Positions 31,730 to 43,617 of a stretch of 64,000 nucleotides of DNA are shown in pieces. The position numbers and the translations under genes were made by a program. Under the pieces are notes generated by a model, which saw only the letters and a list, made by a program, of their open reading frames with translations, made no database searches and was not told the DNA's origin. Within the stretch, counting starts at the first letter, position 1. Every line of letters starts with the position of its first letter. Origin of the DNA: Dromiciops gliroides (taxonomy: Eukaryota > Chordata > Mammalia > Microbiotheria > Microbiotheriidae); assembly GCF_019393635.1 (NCBI RefSeq), contig NC_057861.1, positions 309,701,968-309,765,967 on the forward strand. The letters are read 5' to 3'.

Positions 31730-34700
31730 CTTTTATATGAGGGGGCATTGAGGAGGGCTTCATGGAGGAAGTCTTGTCTTATTTAAGCCTTGAAGGAAGG
31801 AAAACTTTTAAATTGGTAGAGCAGTAGGGAAGGGGAAGAATAGATTTTAAACACAGAGTGTATGTGTGTGTGTGGGGAGATTGTGAGGAAAGGTTCTGAG
31901 ATAGGAGAGGCCAGGACAAGAATGGTGAGGGTGAGTCATCTGGTTTGGCTAAAATATAAAGTGTATGAAGGAGTGCTGTAAGAAAAGGCTTGCTCCATCT
32001 GGCCAAGTTGTGGAAAACCATGGCTGTTGTGCTAAAGAGTGTATTATACTATGGTAGACAATGAGAATTGCTGAAGGATTTTAAGGAGAGTGGCATAGTG
32101 GTTTGACTTTTCTTGGGGTCAGGAGACCTCGTTTCAATGACTAGTTATGATACTTATTAGCTGTGTCATTATGTACTTGACCTTTCAGAGACTTGTTTTC
32201 TTATCTGTAAAATGATAATAATACTAGAATTATTTACTTCACAGCCATGTGGTAAAGAAAACACCTTCTAAACCTTAAATTGCTATATACATGTGAATTA
32301 TTAGTCTTATTATGGTTTGATTGGAACAAAGCATGAAGAAAATTACTCTACTGTATGAAGGTTGGATTGCAGAGAGGAAAAGCAGTTAGACAGCTATTAC
32401 TATAATCCAGAAGAGAGGTGACAATTGAATTAGGCTGGTGGCAATGGGAGGAGAAGCTAGGGAATAAGTGTGTGTAGTCAGTAGGTGTCTATTAAGCACT
32501 TACTATATACCTGGCACTGTGTTAAAGCGCTGGGTGCACAAAGCCTGTGGAGGGAAATTGATAAGGACTTGCCAACTAATTGAATCAAAATTAAATTGGA
32601 GGTTTTAAACCTGGTAGTTTGGAGGATTCTGATGTCATCAACAGGCATAGAAGAGTTAGAGGGAAGGTCAAGTTGTTTGGAGGATAATATTGAGTTTGCG
32701 GTAACATCTAATTGGAGATATCAGCAGGCATTTGGAAATACAGGAGTTCAAGGGGTAGAAGTTGCAAATCATCTAAGTAGATGTCATAACTGAAGATAGA
32801 GTAGTAGTCAAGACAATCAAGGGAAAAACAGAGAAGTAGAAGAGAAGAGGATAAAGACAAAGATTTAGGGAGCATCCGTATTTTAAGGAGATGGGAAGAA
32901 TATGAGGAACCTTCAAAGGAAAGGGAATTGTCTTAGAGGTAGGAGAGCTAGTAGAATATGATGGTTTAGAAGCTGAGGGAGAGGAGGAATGAGAAGGAGG
33001 AGGTGAATCAGCCGTGTCAAAATGCCACACAACAGTCAAGGGGAATGAATGAGGGGCGAAAAAGTCCATTGAATTTAACCCTTGGGAAAGAGTAGTTGTA
33101 GAATAGATTGCTAGGAATCGAAGAGGTGGTACAGAAATTGAGGCAAGGAGCATTAAGTATAAACTTGACAATAACTTGGCATAGAAATAGCTTTAGAAAT
33201 GATGTAAAATCAAAAGATGATTTAAATAAACACTACTAGGGGAAAGCAATTATAAAATCACACTGATTTAGTCCACCTCAAATTTATGCTATCTTTTATC
33301 ATCTGAACCTAAATTGTTGTGGAACAATTTATTTAAATGTTATTTATCCAAACGTTAGCCACAGGAGCTATTTCATGTATTCATTTCTCTTTTTTTCTCC
33401 TACACCATCTTAATCCCCATTCTCTGTCATCAGATAATCTCACTTCTAAAATAACCTAGGCCAGTGCTATCAAATTCAGGCAGAAAAAGGGTCCATTAAA
33501 CCCTACATAAGGATCCCTATGGCTGTATAATAACTTAGAAAACCACATATTGACATCATCTATGTTCCATTGTATTTTTAAATTTTGTTATTATTTCCCA
33601 ACTACATTTTGATCTGCTTCAGGACACAGGTATGGAGTTTGACACCTCAGATCTGGGCATTACATATTTTACATTCTAATGAGGGAGTGAACATGTACAT
33701 ATATAAATATATACAAAAAGAGAAGGCACTAGCAGCTCACAGCATCAGGAAAACCAGGAAATTCCAAGAAGACAATTTAAGGAGGCATTCTAGGCCTAGA
33801 GGATAGCCAGTGCAAAGGCTCAGAGACAGGAGGTGAAGCATTTTGTGTGAAGAACAACAAGGCTGCCAGTTTGGTTTGCCCAGAGTATGTGGGGAGAAGA
33901 AGAATGCACATTATTTGGAAAGTACATTGTGAAAAGCTTTAACATTTAAACAAAGGAGTTGATCTTAGAGATATTAGGGAGTCACTAGAGTTTATTGTGT
34001 GAGGGGAATGACATGGCCAAACCCATGTTTTAGAAAAAAGAAATTACTTTGGCAGCTGCAGTTGGAAGAGACTGGAGGTAGGGAAACCTATTAGGAAGTT
34101 ATTACCATAATCTAGGGAAAAGGTGATAGTGTCTGGAACTAGAGAATGTTTATGGGAGATGTTGAGAGAGAAATGACAAGATATTGGTTAGATATGTGGG
34201 GGAAGAAGAGGGGGAAGAATGACACCTATTTTGTGAATCTGTGTGACTCAGAAAATCCTCAGAACTTGGTGAGGTATAGGTGTTATTGTTATCCTTATTT
34301 TATAGATGGGGAAACTGAGTCTGAGAAGGTCAGTTACTTGCTCAGGGACACAGAGCTGCTAAAAAGTGTAGTCCATTAATAATAGTAAGGGAGTTTGGGA
34401 GAGGGGTTGATTTGGAAGGAAAAACTATTAAGTTCAGTTTTGGACTTGTTGAGTTTGAGATGTATACGAGCTATCCATTTGGAAATGTCTAATAGGCAAT
34501 TAATAATGTCAGACTGGAGTCTGAGAGAGAAACTAGTATGGGATAAATGGATCCGGGAGTCATCTGCATAGAGATAATGGTTGAATCCATGGAAGATGAT
34601 ATAGCCTTTCTATACCTCATTAGGTATAGAGAGAATACAGAAGAGTGCCCATGACAGAGCCTTGATATGGATTGTGATCTAGCTAAGGGATAGTATAAAA

Positions 34701-34900
34701 ATGAACTGATTAACTAAAAGATCAAGAATAGGAAGAGATGAAGATCTAGCTTAAGTGGGGGTAATGGCTTGTGAATGTGCTGAGGAGTGGATAAAATGGA
34801 GGTCATGGTGAGGACAAAAAATACATTTAGGAGTAAAGTGTAGTGAAATGGAATGATAGGAAATTATGTTCAGATAAAGGAATTCGTTTTTGATTATGGA
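31730..34900. repeat. Ancient low-identity repeats, no gene
   Basis: Purine-rich text such as GGGGAATGACATGGCCAAACC (34012-34032), TTTGGCAGCTGCAGTTGGAAGAG (34050) and GAAGAGTGCCCATGACAGAGCC (34641-34662) belongs to an old mammalian repeat type. Similar wording is at 55500-55740 and 63230-63560. A MIR trace is at 32090-32300 and an AAGCACTTACTATATACC unit at 32490. Family not named. The frames in it are incidental. Confidence 0.5.
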
Positions 34901-35059
34901 GATAGAACACATGTGGTTAATAGAACACATGAAGAGCAGGACTGTTCCTATATGTAGCTGAAGTAGACTGAAGGAGTAGTTCATGGGAGACTGATGAAGA
35001 AGTGGAAAAAGATGTTGGAAGAACTAAGAGTTTAGAGTTTTTGAAATAGCTATCTGCTG

Positions 35060-35320
35060 AACTTGATAGAATGCTGGACATTGAGACAAGAAGACCTGGA
35101 TTTGGATCCTGCTTCAGACACTTAGTAGCTTGTTTCTTAGTCATTTAACTTTTCTTAGCCTCAGTTTCCTCATCTGTAGAATGGGAATGTTGCGGCTGCG
35201 GATTAATAATAATAACAATAACAACAATAATATCTACTTTATTGATTTGTGAGGATCAAATGAAATATGAAGGTGATTTGAAGATCCTAAATATCATATA
35301 TGCTAAAGTCTCGAGCCAGT
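35060..35320 (+). mobile_element. MIR/CORE-type SINE
   Basis: AGAAGACCTGGATTTGGATCCTGC ... TTAGCCTCAGTTTCCTCATCTGTAGAATGGG, then an AATAAC tandem and TTGTGAGGATCAAATGAAATATG. MIR order. Confidence 0.75.
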
Positions 35321-35527
35321 AGATGACTCTCCAGGAACTGATCTCTTCACTATCACTTTCCTTTTCCTTGTATTCTTGGTCTTGCATCCAGGGGCTTTGC
35401 TTTTATTTATTTATTTATTTTTTTACTGCCTGATAAGAACCTGGGGCATTTTGAGTAGGTCTAATAAGTACTTTGTGATTGATATAAAGTTTTTAAAAGA
35501 TTAAAAAAATCTTTAAAATGGATTAAT

Positions 35528-35680
35528 TCTTTTTTTTTTTTTGGCCAGGGCAATGAGGGTTAAGTGACTTGCCCAGGGTGACACAGCTAGTAAGTGTCAA
35601 GTGTCTGAGGCCAGATTTGAACTCAGGTTCTCCTGAATTCAGGGCCAGTACTCTATCCACTGCACCACCCAGCTGCCCCC
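35528..35680 (-). mobile_element. tRNA-derived SINE
   Basis: T-run, GGCCAGGGCAATGAGGGTTAAG, GAACTCAGGTTCTCCTGAATTC, CCACCCAGCTGCCCCC. Short flanking ATTAAT repeats. Confidence 0.85.
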
Positions 35681-35689
35681 AATTAATAT

Positions 35690-37122
35690 ACTTTTAATGC
35701 TTTTTCCCTTGATATAATGTGAATTATTTTTTCTACCTGGGTCTTTGTGTTGTCATGAAATTCGTTGAAATATTAAAAAAACGTCCTTGTAGATTGCCTT
35801 TTTTTGTTTTTTAGGACCTTTTTGGTTTTGCAGGTAGAACATTAGAGTGTTTTATGTGATGCTGATCACTTTGAAAGGTGCTATTTTAGCTCTGGAGGTT
35901 TTTCCATAGCTGTTTAGATTCATTCCTTCATCATTGTGCCTTGCCTCAAAATTGTTACAGGGATCTGTCTATACTAGAGTGACTATACAAAACTTAAGTG
36001 TCACAAAATTTCTTGCTAGATGTTTTATTACTAAACTTGTCTAATCAAAATCAAAATATAAAATAGTTTGAAAAACGATCACTACAAGTCAGAAAAAAAC
36101 ATCTCAATGTTATTTTTGAGAGCATTTTAAAACTGATGATGTGTTTCCATAGCACAGTGAACCATGGAAAGTGAATTCTTAAGCTACCTTGGAGCACTGC
36201 CAAATAAGTGTGGCTTTGTTATTGGTGAAAGTGCTTCAAAATGCTGCTTCTATGAGCCTACATCAATGTGGATTAGAAATTGATTTACCTAAGATAAGTT
36301 TAGAGGTGGCTTCTGAAGTACATTTTAATTTAGAATATTTTTAATACATTTAAGTGTTAACTTGAGTGGATCTGTGATCTTGTCAATATTAATACTCCCA
36401 TCATTGGTGCAGATCAGAACTCATCCATGCCTTCTCATCCTGTGCAACTCTTGCTTATGTCTTTCCTTCAGTCCTCCACAGGAGATCTAGCTGATGTCTA
36501 TTGGTATTCCCTAGGTCTTTTGACATTCTGTAGGTACCAGTAAAGACCATGAAGTGATTATACCTTGCTTTTGCTTTATGAATGGCCCAACATTTCTGTA
36601 TATATCTATATGTATGTACATATAGATATATACATATGTATATTTCTGAATATATGTATGTACCGAGAGATCTTTTAAGCTACTTGTCTATATATACAAC
36701 TGAGGGAAATAGAGTTAAACTCTAAATCTCTTAAAAAAAACCCACATAGAGAGTTACTTCCACTGAATAAATGGAAAAATTGTCCTCTTCCTAATTCACA
36801 GTTTACTAAGAAAAAATTTTAAATTTAATTTCAGCTACCTATATTCTGTTCAATATACAGTACATATTTTTTTGCAGAGTTGACTTAAAGCCTTGACTTT
36901 TCCATTTGTGGTAAAAAATTGTTATATAGTCTTATTAAATAAGTTTTCAATGATGGCATTACCTTACTTCCACTTCAGACTTATCAAGTAAAGGCTATAT
37001 TTTATTTATTTAAAACAATAAAAAGTCCAGCAGAATTAGTTTTCTGGAGAATGTAATGAACTAGCTTCATGAATTTAAAAATAATTTTGGAGGAAAATTT
37101 CAAAAACATTTAAAATTTTAAT
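35690..37122. other. Intron 1 stretch, no gene or named repeat
   Basis: AT-rich unique-looking sequence. It contains the perfect palindrome at 36601-36630 within a TATA/TGTA-rich patch (36597-36663). Confidence 0.5.
36601..36630. repeat. Perfect 14-base inverted repeat, AT-rich
   Basis: TATATCTATATGTA (36601-36614), TG, TACATATAGATATA (36617-36630). It is embedded in a longer TATA/TGTA simple-sequence patch, so chance expansion is likely. Confidence 0.9.
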
Positions 37123-37132
37123 CATAGTAAAG

Positions 37133-37288
37133 GGTTTTTTTTTTTTTTTTTGGTGAGGCAGTTGGGGTTAAGTGACTTGCCCAGGGTCACACAGCTAGTA
37201 AGTGTCAAGAGTCTGAGGCTGGATTTGAACTCAGGTCCTCCTGAATCCAGGGCTGGTGCTCTATCCACTGTGCCACTTAGCTGCCCCC
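37133..37288 (-). mobile_element. tRNA-derived SINE, first of a pair at one target
   Basis: T-run, GGTGAGGCAGTTGGGGTTAAG to CCACTTAGCTGCCCCC. Flanked by CATAGTAAAG at 37123-37132 and 37289-37298. Confidence 0.9.
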
Positions 37289-37298
37289 CATAGTAAAG

Positions 37299-37471
37299 TT
37301 TTATTTTTTATTTTAAAAATTTTTTTATTTTTTGGTGAGGCAATTGGGGTTAAGTGACTTGCCCAGGGCCACACAGCTAGTAAGTGTCAAGTGTCTGAGA
37401 GCGGATTTGAACTCAGGTCCTCCTGACTCCGGGGCTGGTGCTCTATCCACTGCGCCACCTAGCTGCCCCCC
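37299..37471 (-). mobile_element. tRNA-derived SINE, second of a pair at the same target
   Basis: T-rich tail, GGTGAGGCAATTGGGGTTAAG to CCACCTAGCTGCCCCCC. Flanked by CATAGTAAAG at 37289-37298 and 37472-37481. It differs from its neighbour at several diagnostic bases (AATCCAGGG versus ACTCCGGGG). Confidence 0.9.
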
Positions 37472-37489
37472 CATAGTAAAGTTTTAAAG

Positions 37490-38885
37490 AGCATTGCTAA
37501 GTTGCATGTGTCATGTTTTACAGAATCTTAGTTATATATTTACATTATCAAGTTTTTATATATCATGTACTTCTATAGTTGCTGGTGTAATTTTTATACA
37601 TTTATTATGCTATGCAATTTATTCTTTTAGGAGTACATTGTAGGACCATTTCATGCTAGAACTTTTACTTTAGTAGTCATTGAGTTGCATTTCAAAGGTC
37701 AAATATAACTTGTAAAATGGTAGCATAAGATCTCCTCAAAAAGTGAGAAATGATATTATTCTTTCACATCCCTTTTAGTTTGTAATAGAAAAATAAAGCC
37801 TAACAAGTAGTGTGCTATAGTGCACATGCATACATGGGTTTATTCTTTTGATGATCATTCTTGATTTGCAATAAGACGACTGACAAAATGAGATTATAAT
37901 TGCTATAATTCTCTTTCTTTAGAGTTGCTTCATAATGGTGAGGATCCAGAAAGGCTGTGTAATTCATTGTAGAAATATTGAGTTATAAAGACAATGCACC
38001 ATTAAAATCAATCACTTAGCATGCCTAATTTCTTTTCCATCAGTAGATAAATTCCAGTCCTCTATACATCCTTTGTGTTGGCTAGATTGAGTTTTCATTG
38101 GGGATTTCATTTTGTATTGCCAGCAGTTACAAAAAGACATGTGGTCATTTAAAACACACACACACACACCAACTCCCATGCAAAGTCTCACCTGCCAAAA
38201 CACATAATTGAAGTAATTAGATCTTGTAAAATGAAGAACTATACATATCTTTCCAAAAATAGGAGTCAACCAAAAGTATTAAATTACATTTTTTGGAACT
38301 GTTTTTTAAGAAAATTGGTCATGAGATATGTAATATTTCTACTTCAAATTAATAAATATTAAAAATGATTCAAAAAGAAAGGGAAAAATTATGAAAGGAT
38401 GATCCAGATCTGTAGACAAATTGTGACCATTTCAAATTAAAGTTTTAAAAGACTGGCATGATGAATTAAAATTTAAAGCATCATCTAATTCAGTAATCTG
38501 TTTTCTAATTTATGCCTTATTCATATTTTCTGCTTTTGAGGTTCTTAAAAATTATGCTAATATCTTTTGTCTTTACTTCACCTTTGTTTTTAAATGTTTC
38601 CTTCCCTATTTCCCTACTTAGAAAACTATCCTTTCCAGGAAAGAATTAAAAAATAAAGAGAAAAAAAAGCACAGGAATCTTACACGACTTGCAATGTCCC
38701 ATACTCATAGTACACTGTGAAGAAGTGAGAGAAATACATTTTCTCATGTTTTCTCTCCTTTTGGTCATTACAGTGGTTCAATAGTGAGGGTTTTTCAGTG
38801 TTCTTTTGTATTGTCTTATTTTTGTCCCATTTCAACATTGTAGATGTTGTATATATTGCTTTCCTTGTTCTCTTTCTTTGTTTCA
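37490..38885. other. Intron 1 stretch, no gene
   Basis: AT-rich. Short (CA)n at 38153-38168. No named repeat recognised. Confidence 0.5.
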
Positions 38886-38889
38886 CATG

Positions 38890-39020
38890 AGTTCATATAA
38901 ATCTTCCCATATTTTTCTCAGCACTTTATATTCATTATTTCTTACTACTTTATGTTCATTATTTCTTACTGTGCAGTAATATTTTATATTATTCATATAT
39001 CTTTAGACACATTACTACTT
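38890..39020 (-). mobile_element. L1 3'-end fragment
   Basis: TTCATATAAATCTTCCCATATTTTTC ... ATTTCTTACTGTGCAGTAATATTTTAT is antisense L1 ORF2 3' text, with an internal duplication of the ATTCATTATTTCTTAC segment. Confidence 0.6.
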
Positions 39021-39289
39021 TGGTTTCTCCTGAAGAAAGTTATTGAAAAAATGAAGATGAAACTAAAGCTTCATTTTCCCATGTGTATTTTTGAAAATGA
39101 TTGCTGATGAAAAGTGGTTTTTTTTTTAGTGGAAAAAGTTGAGGTTATTGGTTAAAATAAAGTTTATTTATGAAATCTAGGGATTTAATTAATTCAGTCT
39201 TTCATTATTATTTTCTATAACAGTCAGCTCACTTGTTGAGTATTCAAAATAAGTGATACTAAATCACTTAAAATGTAGACACTGACTAA

Positions 39290-39660
39290 TCAATTCTGTC
39301 TTTTCTGTTTGTATCCCCAGTGCTTAGCACAGTGCTTTGCATATAGTAAACACTTAGGTAAATACTTTTTCCATTTATTAAGTCAACATTTAATGGTTGG
39401 ATTGGACTAAATGATCTTTAAGTAAGGTCCCTTCCAACTCTCAAGCTATCATCCTAGCTAATAATAATTAGCAGTTATATAGTACTCTAAGTTTTACCAA
39501 GTACTTCCTTACAATAATCTTGTGAGAGGTAGGTAGAACAAGTTTCATTGTATGATAAGAAAACTGTTCAGAGATGTACAGTGACTCACAGGGCTAGTGA
39601 GTTGATGTTGTATTTGAAGATAGATCTCCTGAGGCCTGCATCCCCCTCTATATTATACCA
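39290..39660 (-). mobile_element. L2 3' end and MIR-like fragment
   Basis: TTGTATCCCCAGTGCTTAGCACAGTGC (39310-39336) is antisense L2. 39450-39655 reads TAATAATTAGCAGTTATATAGTAC ... ACTCACAGGGCTAGTGAG, a MIR-like SINE. Confidence 0.55.
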
Positions 39661-39669
39661 CACTCTACT

Positions 39670-41555
39670 AAGGTTCATGTTAATGCCTCATTCTATATAA
39701 TAAAGCTACTTCTCTGTCTTGGTAGAAGATTATAGTAGCAGGACTTTGTTTATCTGGTTACATATCATAATCATTGGCACATTTTAAAAATAAAGACACT
39801 GGTATGCTATTTATCATTTGTCTTCTACAACCTCAAATTATTCCATTAAAAAAAACACACACACACAAACTTCTGTAGTAGTTCTTAGTCTCTTTTGCTG
39901 GTTTCTCCTTTGTTCCCTCCCACTAAATATTAAGTCCCTTCTCAAAGATTGTCCCTTAACTTTTTTTCCCTATCTATTCTTGGCTTTAGCAGTATGGTGA
40001 ATGATTGAATGAAAAAGCATGTATTAAACTCTTATTATGTGCCATGCACTGTTTTGAACACTGAGGACACAAACAACAGAAAAAAGACTTGTTTCTGCTC
40101 CAAGACTCATTTTTAAAAAGTTCAGCTGCAAGGATGAAAAGGTTGGAAATCCCAAGGGCTTAGTAACAATGAGGTTGCAAGGCTCAGTGTTCCTTAGGTT
40201 ACATCAGTAGATCAGATTACAGAGCTACCAGGTGTCTGCAGAACCTGGAAGGTAGATGGTTAGGACTGGTAGTCCTCCATCTCACTGGAAGGAATAGAGT
40301 TTGTGATTTTCATCTCATTCAAACTATGTGAACAGTCAACAATTCCAAATTAGGTCCAGGGCAGTCATCAGAGGAGGAGCAGATTGGAAAAAGCACGGGA
40401 AGGGCATTTCTGGTGATGTTGGGAGAGAGTCTTGTCTGGCCCTTGGGAAAGGTTTAGGGTTGTGTTAGGCAAGGGGAGAGGGCAAAGAGAGAAGTGTACC
40501 TCCAGCAATCTTATTTTCACTCCCATAGTTTCAACTATCACCCCTGTGGTTGTGACCTGAGCTTCTGTCCCTGATTAAAGTGGCAGTAGAGTACATATTT
40601 TTTTTTAAGGTAAGAAGAGATTCTAGCATGACCGTCTCCATTTCAAACAATTTGCTGAATAACTCCATCCTGCCAAAACCTGAAACTCAACTTCTCTAAA
40701 GCCAAACTTCCCTTTTACAACTTTTCTGGAATTTATCAGTGAAGTAGAGAATAGAGATGATGTGGTAGCTAGATGGGATAAAAGGGTCAAGGGAAAACTT
40801 GCCTTTTTTAAATAAAAAGATCCAGGAGATGAAAGCATGTTTGTAGGCAGATAGAAAGAAAGATATAAAAGAGCAAGGGATGGGGAAGCAATTGATAGAG
40901 AGCATGTGATTTTTGTAGTAAGGTTATAGAGGAAACAAAAGAGTGGTAGATTTATGGTTCTGATCCCAGGAGAATTAGCTTTTACAAGGAGTAGGAATGC
41001 TTTAATCCTCTTGGTGACCTGAAGGAAAGGAATAGAGAAAAGGGATGATAACGAGAAGTTTTAAAAGGGAAGGAGACATAAAGGACTTCCATTGCTTGAT
41101 GAAATAAATTGTAAGTATTGGAATTAGGGCCTAGTTAGTGACTCAAGAAGAAAAGATTTGGAACAGTTTTGTGGGGATATGAGACATAGGATTGATAAAA
41201 GTAACATAAAGAAATTGTCAGGCATCAGTGAAGGCCCAACTGAGGTCATGCATTGTAAGTTTGTAGTTATGACAACAAATTGATTTCACAGCTTTTTTCC
41301 TGTGATGATCAGCCTAGTAGGAGCAGAGAAATCAGATGAATAATCAGATAGGATTTATAGGCTGAGAATGCCTGGTTGGAAGATGAGAAATTATAAGATT
41401 TGGGATATTAGATCATTAAAATGCCAAATTAATGCCAGGTATGGAGGCAAGTGGAACTAGGGTGGACTGGTAGAATGAAAATGGATGAAGAGACTGTATG
41501 TCATAATAAGGGCAAAAAATGGGTTTTGTGTCAGTGAGTGAGTAGAAGAGGAAGG
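39670..41555. other. Intron 1 stretch with diverged repeats, no gene
   Basis: Contains a TATTAAACTCTTATTATGTGCC unit (40021) and purine-rich tracts like those at 31730-34900. No coding support. Confidence 0.45.
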
Positions 41556-41559
41556 AAGG

Positions 41560-41815
41560 AACCAAACAGGAATTTATGTTGTATGTTAGGCATTGTGCTA
41601 AGTGCTTTGACAATATTATTTAATTTGATCCTCACAACAATCCTGGGAAGTAGATGCTCTTATTATTTTATTCTATTTTACAGATGAGGAAGATGAGGCA
41701 TACAGTGGTTAAATGACTTGCCCAGGATCACAGGACTAGTAAGAGTCTAAGGCAGGATTTGGACTCAGGTCTTTCTTACTATAGGCCTAGTATTCTTTAG
41801 CCACTAACCCCACCC
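41560..41815 (-). mobile_element. MIR-like SINE
   Basis: TATGTTAGGCATTGTGCTAAGTGC ... TTTTACAGATGAGGAAGATGAGG ... TGACTTGCCCAGGATCACAGGAC ... GGACTCAGGTC, the same layout as 60766-61037. Confidence 0.75.
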
Positions 41816-42045
41816 TCTAGGAGATGACCCTAAATGGGTTCTAAGATCTCTTAGAACTCAAATTCTGAGCTTTCAGTTGGAGACTTTGACTCTCAGGACT
41901 TTGGAGGTCCTAGACTTCTAAAACTGGTAATTTTCAAGGTGTACAATGAAGTGGGATAGAGGTTGAGAAATTTGGTGGTTCATGGCATCAGAGTGGTCAT
42001 CAAATAGATATTGACATTTATAAGGATTAGAAGTACTTATTATGG

Positions 42046-42209
42046 GGGCAGCTAGGTGGTGAAGTGGATAAAGTACTGGCCCTGAATTCAGGAGGACCTG
42101 ACTTCATATCCAGTCTCAGACACTTGACACTTACTAGCTGTGTGACCTTGGGCAAGTCACTTAACCCTCATTGCCCCCACAAAAACAAATAAATTAATTA
42201 ATTAAAAAA
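42046..42209 (+). mobile_element. tRNA-derived SINE
   Basis: GGGCAGCTAGGTGGTGAAGTGG to CACTTAACCCTCATTGCCCCC and an A-rich tail. 18-base target duplication at 42028-42045 and 42210-42227, one mismatch. Confidence 0.9.
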
Positions 42210-42806
42210 TAGAAGTCCTTATTATGGACAGAAAAGCTACAAATAATTTCTACCAATTAATAAAGAATAGAAGGATATTGGAACTCAAAACTATAATTAC
42301 AATGTTTATTATTAAAGAAATTAAACTTAAAATAAAAAAGAATGGAAGGATATAAAAAAGTAATTTCCCTAAACTCTGATGGGATATTTTAGAGAGCTAG
42401 AACAAAAACACTAAGGGGATAATAGTATAATTTCCCCAAATTTGGTATCCTACCCCAGTGTGTTGCACATACTACACTCAATATGTTTATTAGATTGAAG
42501 CTATAAATGGGAATGCTTAATTTAAAGATGCCTATAGAAACAGTTAATCTATATTCTCCAGAATCAGAATAGGTGTTTTGTATAACTAAATTAAAGCAAG
42601 TGAATACTAGTTGTTACATTACCTGTTCCATCTAACTTATTGTTACATCCATTGAATTGACTTAAAATGTGTCTTTCAAAAATTCGAAACATATGGTATT
42701 TTTCTTTGCCAGAAAAGACCCTTACCTTTCTTGTTCAAAATTAAAGGAAGTTACCTAATAAACTAATCTTGGCAGCATTGGATTTGTGTGCAAAAATTTA
42801 AATTTA

Positions 42807-42952
42807 GGGGGCAGCTAGGTGGCGGAATGGATAAAGAACTGGCCCTGGATTCAGGAGGACCTGAGTTCAAATCTGGCCTCAGACACTTAACACTTACTAT
42901 CTGTGTGACCCTGGGCGAGTCACTTAACCTTCATTGCTCCCCCCAACCCCCA
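42807..42952 (+). mobile_element. tRNA-derived SINE inside the L1
   Basis: GGGGGCAGCTAGGTGGCGG to CACTTAACCTTCATTGC. Target duplication AAATTTAAATTTA (42794-42806)/AAACTTAAATTTA (42953-42965). L1 sequence resumes on each side. Confidence 0.85.
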
Positions 42953-43008
42953 AAACTTAAATTTAATGTAATCAAAGTTATCCATTTTGTGATATTTAAA
43001 ATCTAAAT

Positions 43009-43617
43009 TGTGGTCGCATTAAATTAGAAGCTTCAGCACCAGTCTTTGGGCATTAAACATTTATTAAAGCATGCAAATGTTCACAAGGAGTTCAGAAAGT
43101 TAAGAAAAAGCCTATCTCGGGGCAGCTAGATGGCGCAGTGGATAGAGCACTGGCCTTGGAGTCAGGAGTACCTGAGTTCAAATCCGGCCTCAGACACTTA
43201 ACACTTACTAGCTGTGTGACCCTGGGCAAGTCACTTAACCCCAATTGCCTCACTAAAAAAAAAAAAAAAAGAAAAAAAAAAAGAAAAAGCCTATCTCGCA
43301 TAGAGTTCCAGCCTGGTTGGGTTCTTCCTCAAGTCCTCCTCCAGGAGCTTGCTTTAATCAGGAACTCTCTCCAGCAAACTGGTTGTGGAAGCTTTTTATA
43401 GGTTTGGAACAGAGGTGGGCCTTGCACACTGCTTCAAGCTGATTGGTTGGTGTCATCCAAATCCATTGGTTCTGAAGGTGTTCTCAAGGTGTGATTACAA
43501 TCCAGTTAACTTGAAGTTGGCTAATCAGCAGTTAATCACTCCCACTTGATTCAATCAGTCTAGATTAATCTCCAGGTGGGTCTTTGAGTATCTGCTAAAT
43601 CTCATTATTTCATCACA
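43009..43617 (-). mobile_element. Solo LTR inserted in the L1
   Basis: On the minus strand it begins TGTGATGAAATAATGAG and ends GCGACCACA. It has CCTATAAAAAGC (TATA, about 43397) and TTTAATAAATG (poly(A) signal, about 43060). L1 text stops on one side and resumes on the other. It carries a nested SINE at 43120-43280. No viral genes. Confidence 0.75.
43120..43280 (+). mobile_element. Young tRNA-derived SINE inside the LTR
   Basis: GGGCAGCTAGATGGCGCAG to CACTTAACCCCAATTGCCTCA and an A-rich tail with G interruptions. Perfect 18-base target duplication AAGAAAAAGCCTATCTCG at 43102-43119 and 43281-43298. Confidence 0.95.

Noticed and set aside
37123..37481. Three regularly spaced direct repeats resembling a tiny CRISPR-like array
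   Set aside because: The repeats are target-site duplications around SINEs; the genome is eukaryotic.
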